From JAKIWV01 sp963773945 (GTDB lineage: Archaea > Thermoplasmatota > Thermoplasmata > Lutacidiplasmatales > UBA184), in NCBI GenBank assembly GCA_963773945.1, contig CAVZDD010000005.1:744001-808000 (forward strand): a stretch of DNA of 64,000 nt. Reading direction: 5' to 3'. Positions 58,099-64,000 of this stretch are shown here, in pieces. The notes under the pieces are model-generated. The model did not search any database, was not told the DNA's origin, and worked only from the letters and a program-made list of their open reading frames with translations. The position numbers were made by a program, and so were the translations under genes. The first letter of the stretch is position 1. Every line of letters starts with the position of its first letter.

Positions 58099-59019
58099 GT
58101 GCCCTACAAGGAGCGCGGACTGTTCGAGCAGGTAGAGAAGTGGTCACGAGAACAGGGTGGAGACGAGGGAACGGTGGACACCCGGGTCGACCGGGTCCTT
58201 CTGTTCAGCCGCTCGGTCGCCACCCTTGGGTTCCCCCAACCGTACAGCGGGCGCGACGTAACGCGCTCAATGGTGGAGAGGTTCAAACACGACGGGATCT
58301 CGCCGCCGACGCCGCACAACATCCAGCACCATTGCGCCGGGCGGAGGCTCGCCCCGAACAACATTCACAACACGCTGCCCGAGGTTCGGTCTTGGCTAAT
58401 CTCGTGCGGCAACCCGCTGGCCGCGGATCGCCGACTCTGGAAGATGGTCGGCCGCGCGCAGTCGCTCTACGTGGACCAGATGAACGAACCACGCGAGCTA
58501 CGCGAGTACCTGAACGCGATGGCGCACGACGCGCGCCTCCAGGCGGAGGTCATCCTGATGGGGCCGGTGCAGATCCGTACCGAAGCGGCGCTGCACGTCC
58601 CACCGGAGAACCTGTCTCTTTCGGCAGACCCAAGAGTGTTGTCGACCGTTCTGGTGTTGGACGAAGTCAAGTTCGGGGAGTCGTACCGGACCGGCGTCCC
58701 TCCGCAGGTCGTCGCGGCGCTGATGAACGCGGTAGTGGGGATGGAGCCGGGCAAGCCCATCTGGAGGACGTCGACGTCCGACTTCCGCCGCAGGTACAAG
58801 TGCGCGATCGCCGCCCGTGGGCTGAAGTACTACGCCCCCCGAGAACTCCGGAGTTCGGTCGCGACGTTCGCGGTGGAGGCAGACGTCCGCCCCCAGGTTC
58901 TACAGGGGCAGATGAACCACGCCGAGTACGGAACTACGGCGAAGTTCTACGCCAAGGTCCGGCCGAAGACGCGCCTCGTGGACCTGGAGAAGTTGGGCCG
59001 CTACCTCATGGAGGAGTAG
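58099..59019 (+). CDS. Tyrosine recombinase/integrase
   Basis: 306 residues from the GTG at 58099 (GAGG seven bases ahead); the frame is open to a TTG at 57835, which would add 88 residues of low-complexity sequence. N-terminal SAM-like core-binding domain (DRVLLFSRSVATLGFPQPYSG), catalytic Arg in GPVQIRTEAALHV, second Arg251 (PRELRSSVATFAVEAD), His274 (GQMNHAEYGTTA) and nucleophile Tyr284 (AKFYAKVRPK). The usual HxxR reads PRELR. It would catalyse insertion at the sufR 3' end and excision. Located beside the right end, as usual for integrases that use the attachment site of their own element. Confidence 0.88.
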   Translation: MPYKERGLFEQVEKWSREQGGDEGTVDTRVDRVLLFSRSVATLGFPQPYSGRDVTRSMVERFKHDGISPPTPHNIQHHCAGRRLAPNNIHNTLPEVRSWLISCGNPLAADRRLWKMVGRAQSLYVDQMNEPRELREYLNAMAHDARLQAEVILMGPVQIRTEAALHVPPENLSLSADPRVLSTVLVLDEVKFGESYRTGVPPQVVAALMNAVVGMEPGKPIWRTSTSDFRRRYKCAIAARGLKYYAPRELRSSVATFAVEADVRPQVLQGQMNHAEYGTTAKFYAKVRPKTRLVDLEKLGRYLMEE

Positions 59020-59040
59020 ACCATGCCCGGGCGGCGTCGT

Positions 59041-59071
59041 TCACCTCAACTGAATCAGGTGCGTGCACGTC
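59041..59071 (-). other. attR: element-supplied 3' end of the sufR-like gene
   Basis: Minus strand: T-C-T-H-L-I-Q-L-R-stop, starting in the shared core (59060-59071, TGCGTGCACGTC on plus). Compared with the left copy, only synonymous bases differ, including TGA for TAG. The element thus restores the regulator's C terminus after insertion. Integrase gene ends 21 bases away. Confidence 0.8.
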
Positions 59072-59688
59072 AGCCCGCCTCGCGTGATCGAATCCTCGAG
59101 CTGCAGGCCCGACTGTCCGAGAAGGGCCTCGGTGAGATTCTTGTCGAAGACCTCGCAGAGCAGGTAGGCGTGGGTCAGTGCGGTGTGCCGGAACACGCAG
59201 TTGGTCCGGTTGATCCGAACCTCTCCGTCCGGCAGCGTCTGAACCTGGGCACGGAAACCGAGCTTGTTGAGGGCGTCCGCCAGCGCGACGATCCGTTCCT
59301 CCCTCGTTCCCTCGGGAGGGATTTCCGCCGCGATCTGACGCGCCATGCGACGGGCGGCCTCGGCGAACAGCGCGGAGGTGTATCCCTCTCCTTCCTGGGC
59401 GAGGAGTTCCTCCATGACGGAGTCGAGCAGGAACTCGTACCGACGGGGAAACAGATCCTGGCCCTGGGAGGTGAGCACGTACCGCTTTTTCGGGCGGCCG
59501 ACGCCTTCGCGATGGAAGGAAGGACTGACGAGGCCCCGATCCTCGAGGCGGTCCAGGTGCCCCCGAACGGCGCTCTCCTGTATTCCGAGGTTACGAGCCA
59601 AGTCGCGCGCGCTGCGGGGGGAGACGGCGAGCGCCTCGATGATCTTGCCGCGGGTGTTGTCGGTCAGCATCAGGTCGCCAGTTGCCAT
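59041..59688 (-). CDS. sufR: SufR-like iron-sulfur-type winged-helix repressor of the suf genes
   Basis: 215 residues from the ATG at 59688. N-terminal winged helix: RGKIIEALAVSPRSARDLAR, IQESAVRGHLDRLEDRGLV, GRPKKRYVLT. C-terminal half with Cys residues NCVFRH, YLLCEVF and LTCTHL, matching the pattern of SufR-type regulators in which three or four Cys hold an iron-sulfur cluster. It is divergent from sufC, so it probably represses the suf operon when clusters are plentiful. Its last nine codons are encoded within the right attachment region of the element; the last Cys lies in the shared core. Confidence 0.85.
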   Translation of the reverse strand: MATGDLMLTDNTRGKIIEALAVSPRSARDLARNLGIQESAVRGHLDRLEDRGLVSPSFHREGVGRPKKRYVLTSQGQDLFPRRYEFLLDSVMEELLAQEGEGYTSALFAEAARRMARQIAAEIPPEGTREERIVALADALNKLGFRAQVQTLPDGEVRINRTNCVFRHTALTHAYLLCEVFDKNLTEALLGQSGLQLEDSITRGGLTCTHLIQLR

Positions 59689-59718
59689 CCGTTCGCCTGG
59701 CGGAGAAGAGGGGCCGCG

Positions 59719-59726
59719 CTATATGG
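59719..59726 (-). promoter_or_regulatory. TATA box of sufR
   Basis: CCATATAG on the minus strand, about 34 bases before the sufR ATG at 59688; only 30 bases from the sufC TATA box, so a single regulator could control both. Confidence 0.5.
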
Positions 59727-59755
59727 CCTTTCCCGACTTTACACACCACAATATG

Positions 59756-59764
59756 CTTTAATAG
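59756..59764 (+). promoter_or_regulatory. TATA box of the suf operon
   Basis: CTTTAATAG centred about 35 bases before the sufC ATG at 59795, giving a short leader. The A/T-rich stretch between this and the sufR box (TTTACACACCACAATATG) is a likely operator. Confidence 0.55.
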
Positions 59765-59794
59765 GCGACCGGGCTCGAATCCCTGGGGCCAAAG

Positions 59795-60577
59795 ATGTCG
59801 TCCGCCGGGGCAATTCAGCACACCCTCACGATAACCGACCTGCACGCCGAGATTGCCGGCAAGCAGATCCTGAAGGGCGTGTCGATGGAGGTCAAATCGG
59901 GCGAGCTCGCCGCGATCATGGGCCCCAACGGTTCCGGCAAGAGCACCCTCGCATACTGCCTCATGGGGCACCCGAAGTACAAGGTTACCTCCGGTTCAGT
60001 CGCGCTCGACGGGAAAGACGTCCTGAAGCTGCCGGTCGACCAGCGCGCGAAGCTCGGTCTGTTCCTGGGCTTTCAGTACCCCCAGGAGATCTCGGGGCTG
60101 TCGATGGCCAAGTTCCTCTGGACCTCGTATGCCCAACGTCATCCCGGTCCGGACGTCGACACGACCGCCTTTGACGAGAATCTCACGACGCATCTCGGAT
60201 ATTTGGACATGGACAAATCGTGGCTTAAGCGGTCTCTCAACGAAGGCTTCTCCGGGGGCGAGAAGAAGCGGTCCGAAATCCTGCAAATGGCGACCCTCAA
60301 CCCGATTTTCGCCGTGCTGGACGAGCCGGATTCGGGGCTTGACATCGACGCGGTCAAGGCTGTGGGCGAGACGGTGTCGAAGGTCCAGAAGGAGAGCCCC
60401 GAAATGGGGATCCTCGTCATCACCCACTACCAGCGGATTCTGAAGTACCTCAACCCCGACAAGGTCCATGTGATGGTCGACGGCGTCGTCGCACTTTCGG
60501 GGGGCCGCGAGCTGGCCCTAGAGCTCGAGGCCCGCGGTTATGATTGGGTGAAGCCCCCCGCGACCCCCTCGGCCTAG
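59795..60577 (+). CDS. sufC: Fe-S cluster assembly ATPase SufC
   Basis: 260 residues. Walker A MGPNGSGKSTLAYCLMG, SufC-specific FLGFQYPQEISGLSMAKFLW, signature FSGGEKKRSEILQMATLNP, Walker B FAVLDEPDSGLDIDAVK, H-loop ITHYQRIL. It drives the SufBCD scaffold on which iron-sulfur clusters are built. First gene after the divergent sufR promoter. Confidence 0.96.
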   Translation: MSSAGAIQHTLTITDLHAEIAGKQILKGVSMEVKSGELAAIMGPNGSGKSTLAYCLMGHPKYKVTSGSVALDGKDVLKLPVDQRAKLGLFLGFQYPQEISGLSMAKFLWTSYAQRHPGPDVDTTAFDENLTTHLGYLDMDKSWLKRSLNEGFSGGEKKRSEILQMATLNPIFAVLDEPDSGLDIDAVKAVGETVSKVQKESPEMGILVITHYQRILKYLNPDKVHVMVDGVVALSGGRELALELEARGYDWVKPPATPSA

Positions 60578-60633
60578 GGAGCACCGGCGACCCAACTCGG
60601 GAACCAGGGGCGTCCGAGGATTCGAACCTGTCC

Positions 60634-61863
60634 ATGGATGTCGACCGAATCCGCCAGGATTTTCCGATCCTCCAACGGACCTTTCACAGCCATCCGCTGG
60701 CCTACCTCGACTCCGCGGCCTCCTCCCAGAAACCGTCGGTCGTAATCGAAGCAGAACGGGAGTTCTATGAACACCGCAACGCCAACGTTCACCGGGGAGT
60801 CTATAGCCTCTCCGAAGAAGCGACCGATGCCTACGAGAAGGCCCGCGAGCGGATGGCCCGTTTTCTGAACGTGCGGGACCCGGAAGAGATCGTTTTCGTT
60901 CGCGGCACTACGGAGGCCCTCAACGTCGTGGCCTCCGGGCTGGGCCAAACGCGTCTCCGGCAGGGCGGCCGTGTCGTCACTACCGTCATGGAGCATCACT
61001 CCAACATCGTCCCCTGGCACATGCTCCGGGAGCGATCCGGGGTCGACCTCCGGTTCATCGATATTGACGAAGAGGGAGGGCTCAAGCTCGATCAGTACGA
61101 TTCCGCCCTCGACCGCACCGCCAAGGTCGTGACGCTCTCCCACGTCTCGAACGTCCTCGGAACCGTCAACCCCGTACGGGAGATCGCCGACCGGGCCCAC
61201 GCCGCCGGGGCTCTCGTCGTCGTCGATGCGGCGCAATCCGCTCCGCATCGACCGGTCGATGTCGAAAAGCTCGGCGCCGACTTCGTGGCGTTTTCCGGCC
61301 ATAAGGCCCTCGGACCGATGGGAATCGGGGTATTGTGGGGCCGGGGCGAGCTGCTCCGGGAGCTTCCTCCCTTCATGGGCGGAGGGGAGATGATCCGTTC
61401 CGTCCACACCGACCGGGTGGATTACGCGGACCCGCCCGCCCGATTCGAAGCCGGTACCCCGAATGTCGCCGGGGCCGTGACCCTCTCCGTCGCGCTTGAC
61501 TATCTGGAACGGGTCGGTTGGGAAGAGCTGGCAGCCCACGAACGCGCCCTTCTCGAGCGGGCCGTCCGAATCGCCAGCGACCGTTTCCCGGACACGATCC
61601 GCATCTATGGGCCTTCCATCTCTTCAGGGCATGAGTCTGTGCTCTGCTTCTCTTTGAAGGGGGTTCACCCGCACGACGTGGCATCGATCCTCGACCAGGA
61701 GGGCATAGCGATCCGCAGCGGCCATCACTGTGCGCAACCGCTCATGGAGCGCCTCGGGGTGCCGGCGCTCTGTCGCGCCAGCGTCTACCTCTACAATACG
61801 CCAGAGGAGATCGACCGGCTCTTCGGCGCCCTCGAGAAGGTCCACAAGGTCTTCGCGGTCTGA
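60634..61863 (+). CDS. sufS: Cysteine desulfurase SufS
   Basis: 409 residues from the ATG at 60634 (earlier starts overlap sufC without similarity). PLP Lys in AFSGHKALGPMGIG, active-site Cys of the HHCAQP kind seen in IRSGHHCAQPLMERLG near residue 370, and typical start DFPILQRTFHSHPLAYLDSAA. Removes sulfur from cysteine as persulfide for cluster building. In the Suf order C-S-B, on one strand. Confidence 0.95.
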   Translation: MDVDRIRQDFPILQRTFHSHPLAYLDSAASSQKPSVVIEAEREFYEHRNANVHRGVYSLSEEATDAYEKARERMARFLNVRDPEEIVFVRGTTEALNVVASGLGQTRLRQGGRVVTTVMEHHSNIVPWHMLRERSGVDLRFIDIDEEGGLKLDQYDSALDRTAKVVTLSHVSNVLGTVNPVREIADRAHAAGALVVVDAAQSAPHRPVDVEKLGADFVAFSGHKALGPMGIGVLWGRGELLRELPPFMGGGEMIRSVHTDRVDYADPPARFEAGTPNVAGAVTLSVALDYLERVGWEELAAHERALLERAVRIASDRFPDTIRIYGPSISSGHESVLCFSLKGVHPHDVASILDQEGIAIRSGHHCAQPLMERLGVPALCRASVYLYNTPEEIDRLFGALEKVHKVFAV

Positions 61864-61920
61864 GCGACAAGGACCCACCGTCAGGGCGGCCCGGGTGTGT
61901 CGGTCCCGGCACTACGCCGC

Positions 61921-61930
61921 ATTTAAATAC
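61921..61930 (+). promoter_or_regulatory. TATA box of sufB
   Basis: ATTTAAATAC centred about 35 bases before the sufB ATG at 61960; sufB can be transcribed apart from sufCS. Confidence 0.6.
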
Positions 61931-61959
61931 CGACAGGTGATGGAATTACTGGAGTCGTT

Positions 61960-63372
61960 ATGGCGCAATCTGTTGCCCAGTTCCAGCCCTTGGATTACAC
62001 GCGGTACGACTTCAAGAATCCGGAGACGTACAAGGTTCGGACCGCAAAGGGCCTTTCCCGCGAGATCGTCGAGCAGATCTCGAAGATCAAGGAAGAGCCT
62101 CAGTGGATGCTAGACTATCGACTTCGGGCCTACGAGACGTTCGTCGAGAAGCCCATGCCGGACTGGGGGCCGGACCTCTCGGACATCGATTTCGAGGCGT
62201 ACACGTACTACGCGAACCCGCTCGCCGAGGGGGACACGAAGAAGAGCTGGGACGACCTTCCCGCCGACATCAAGAACACGTTCGACAAGCTCGGGATTCC
62301 CAAGGCCGAGCGCGAGTTCTTCGGCGGCGTTGGGGCCCAGTACGACTCGGGGACGGTCTACCACAAGATCCGGGCGGACCTCCAGGCAAAGGGGGTCATT
62401 TTCACCGACACCGACACCGCGGTGAAGGAGTACCCGGATATCCTGCAGAAGTACTTCGGGAAGATCGTTCCGTTCAACGACAACAAGTTCTCGGCGCTCA
62501 ACTCGGCCGTCTGGTCGGGTGGGAGCTTCGTCTACGTTCCGCCCGGTGTGGACGCCGGCATTCCGCTCCAGGCCTACTTCCGGATCAACGCGAAGAACGT
62601 CGGCCAGTTCGAGCGAACGCTGATCATCGCGGACCGTGGCGCCAAGGTCCACTACATCGAGGGTTGCACAGCGCCCGTCTACTCCACCGATTCCCTGCAT
62701 GCCGCCGTCGTCGAGGTGATCGCCGAACCGTACGCCAAGGTTCGGTACACGACGGTGCAGAACTGGTCGAAGAACGTCTACAACCTGGTCACCAAGCGGG
62801 CCGTCGCCGAGGAGGGGGCGCTGGTCGAATGGGTCGACGGCAACATGGGATCCAAGGTGACGATGAAGTATCCTTCCGTCTTCCTCAAGGGGCGGGGCGC
62901 GCGGGCCGATATTCTCTCGGTCGCCTTTGCCTCGCAGGGCCAGATCATCGATTCGGGGGCGAAGGCCGTCCACCTCGCGCCGGACACCTCGAGCAAGATC
63001 ATCTCCAAGTCCATCGCAATCCGAGGCGGCCAGACCAGCTACCGGGGTCTGCTCCGCGTCGCGAAGGGCGCGAGCGGCGTGAAAGCGGCCGTCCGGTGCG
63101 ACGCCTTGCTCCCCGACGAACTGAGCCGGTCGGACACCTACCCCTACAACGAGATTCACGAAGAGGATGCGACGATCACGCACGAGGCCGTGGTCGGCAA
63201 GATCGGCGAGGAGCAGATCTTCTACCTCATGAGCCGTGGGCTCAACGAGAACGATGCCATCCACCTGATTCTGATGGGCTTCCTCGCCGAGTTCGCGAAG
63301 GAACTCCCGATGGACTACGCCCTCGAGCTCAACCGGCTGATCCAGCTCGAGATGACCGGCGCGGTCGGCTGA
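61960..63372 (+). CDS. sufB: Fe-S cluster scaffold SufB
   Basis: 470 residues, normal for SufB. Conserved segments: DYTRYDFKNPETYKVRT, IVPFNDNKFSALNSAVWSGG, VHYIEGCTAPVYSTDSLHAA (with the conserved Cys), and PYNEIHEEDATITHEAVVGKIGEEQIFY. Forms the scaffold with SufC and SufD. Has its own TATA box. The sufD gene is on the opposite strand, convergent, with 13 bases between the stops. Confidence 0.96.
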   Translation: MAQSVAQFQPLDYTRYDFKNPETYKVRTAKGLSREIVEQISKIKEEPQWMLDYRLRAYETFVEKPMPDWGPDLSDIDFEAYTYYANPLAEGDTKKSWDDLPADIKNTFDKLGIPKAEREFFGGVGAQYDSGTVYHKIRADLQAKGVIFTDTDTAVKEYPDILQKYFGKIVPFNDNKFSALNSAVWSGGSFVYVPPGVDAGIPLQAYFRINAKNVGQFERTLIIADRGAKVHYIEGCTAPVYSTDSLHAAVVEVIAEPYAKVRYTTVQNWSKNVYNLVTKRAVAEEGALVEWVDGNMGSKVTMKYPSVFLKGRGARADILSVAFASQGQIIDSGAKAVHLAPDTSSKIISKSIAIRGGQTSYRGLLRVAKGASGVKAAVRCDALLPDELSRSDTYPYNEIHEEDATITHEAVVGKIGEEQIFYLMSRGLNENDAIHLILMGFLAEFAKELPMDYALELNRLIQLEMTGAVG

Positions 63373-63385
63373 GCCGCCGCCGCGT

Positions 63386-64000
63386 CTACCGCAGCTTGGT
63401 GTCGAACCGCCACTCGTTGCCGCTCTGGACGCCGAGCAGCTCGAGCGCCCCCAACGCCGGGTAGCCGCCATCGGTCCAGGCGACCTGGCGACCCTCCCAT
63501 CGGGTCGTGAGGTGGGGGTACAGGAAGTCGCGGAGTCCCTCGATCGGGGCGCGGTCGAAGACGTAGGAGAGGAACCCTTCACTGATCATCCGGATGGCGG
63601 CTTGGCGGGGGATGCCCCGGGACTCCAGGTAGAAGATCCGCTCGGGGTCCACCGGCGCCACCGACGAAGAGTGGGTGGCCTTCACGTCGCGGCAGAGGAT
63701 CTCGAGCACCGGAATGGTGTCCGAACGAGCGCCCTTGGAGAGGAGCATCGCGTGTTCCGAAAGATAGCTGATGGTCCGGCGGGCCTCCTTTTCCATGCGC
63801 GCCATGCCGCGGCTGACGCCGCGGGATTCGTCGCGGAATACGCCGCGCGTGATCGACTGTCCGTGGGTGTCGGTACCGACGTGCCGTATCTGGACGTAGC
63901 TGTCGTAGGCCTGCTGGTTGTCGCCGTAGAAGGACTGGAGGTCGCTCAGGTCGCCGCCGTTGCCGGTGATATCGGAATAGTTCCGGCTCCGGGTCCGGAA
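63386..64000 (-). CDS. sufD: Fe-S cluster assembly protein SufD, C-terminal part (runs off window)
   Basis: Open frame from the window edge to a stop at 63386, 204 codons visible. SufD/SufB family core: SRNYSDITGNGGDLSDLQSF, HGQSITRGVFRDESRG, ILCRDVKATHSSSVAPVDPERIFYLESRG and IRMISEGFL. The His/Cys segment CRDVKATHSSSV is typical of SufD. The internal ATG at 63805 is not the start. Convergent orientation to sufB is unusual, because sufB and sufD are commonly read in the same direction. Confidence 0.93.
   Translation of the reverse strand, partial: FRTRSRNYSDITGNGGDLSDLQSFYGDNQQAYDSYVQIRHVGTDTHGQSITRGVFRDESRGVSRGMARMEKEARRTISYLSEHAMLLSKGARSDTIPVLEILCRDVKATHSSSVAPVDPERIFYLESRGIPRQAAIRMISEGFLSYVFDRAPIEGLRDFLYPHLTTRWEGRQVAWTDGGYPALGALELLGVQSGNEWRFDTKLR

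Larger units (their letters stand above)
52751..59071. mobile_element. 6.3 kb integrative element inserted at the 3' end of the sufR-like gene
   Basis: Bounded by the direct repeat TGCGTGCACGTC (52751-52762 and 59060-59071). It carries a tyrosine integrase next to the right end, a serine recombinase, and about ten short genes with Cys/His motifs or no known family. Gene style differs from the host: tiny genes, overlapping stops and starts (GTGA, ATGA), frequent ribosome binding sites, A/T-rich intergenic repeats. Both ends encode the same SufR C terminus (see attL and attR). No replication protein or capsid gene is recognised, so plasmid or virus origin is undecided. Confidence 0.8.

Noticed and set aside
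59768..59795. T-arm-like GGGCTCGAATCCC before sufC, considered as part of a tRNA attachment site
   Set aside because: No acceptor or anticodon stems can be built around it; it is the sufC leader.
1..64000. CRISPR arrays, rRNA genes and insertion sequences with transposases
   Set aside because: No regularly spaced repeats, no rRNA-like stretch and no transposase were found on reading both strands.

Overview
This GC-rich window most likely comes from an archaeon, and probably from a Thermoplasmatota-type lineage. The archaeal call rests on ABCE1/Rli1, replication factor C large subunit, MptA-type GTP cyclohydrolase, a GH57/GH15/GT4 glycogen set, and many genes with a TATA-like box about 26 bases upstream of (or just before) the start codon and no leader. 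The lineage is an inference; no rRNA or tRNA gene was seen. No CRISPR array was seen.

Layout. 1-4956: carbohydrate operon (GT4, GH57, GH15) plus the start of a second, glucodextranase-type GH15. 5288-7549: threonine catabolism (kbl, tdh). 7673-17245: aldo-keto reductase, M28 peptidase, surface protein, AlkA, a frameshifted alcohol dehydrogenase, a STAND-like ATPase with helical repeats and a methyltransferase. 17308-23277: adenylylsulfate reductase (aprA, aprB) interlocked with a complete fixABCX electron-transfer set and a DUF1059 gene. 23415-33447: UspA, ferredoxin, MBL-fold hydrolase, SDR, MFS, amidohydrolase, acetyltransferase, pirin and acetyl-CoA synthetase. 33512-39760: small zinc-ribbon protein, OsmC, DUF1684, a second ATPase/repeat protein, a winged-helix regulator and an HtrA operon. 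39881-49708: rfcL with an unusual insertion, a MIP18-family protein, mptA, a MacB-like ABC exporter, ABCE1 and membrane proteins.

49773-64000 is a sulfur-mobilisation region: a CysO-like carrier fused to its MoeB/ThiF-type activating enzyme and a rhodanese, a JAMM protease, a cysteine synthase, then a SufR-like regulator divergent from sufC-sufS-sufB, with sufD convergent. This locus is split by a 6.3 kb integrative element (about 52751-59071). The element sits at the 3' end of the sufR-like gene. Its two ends share a 12-base core, and the DNA beyond the core at both ends encodes the same last residues and stop of SufR with different, synonymous codons. The element carries a tyrosine integrase, a serine recombinase and about ten small genes, several encoding zinc-finger-like proteins.

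Three otherwise conserved genes (alcohol dehydrogenase, fixC, MBL-fold hydrolase) each miss one base in a G/C-rich run, which may be a sequencing artefact. Strongest candidates for new biology: the sufR-targeting element, the AprAB-FixABCX association, and the internal Gly-Gly sulfur-carrier fusion next to its presumed JAMM processing enzyme.
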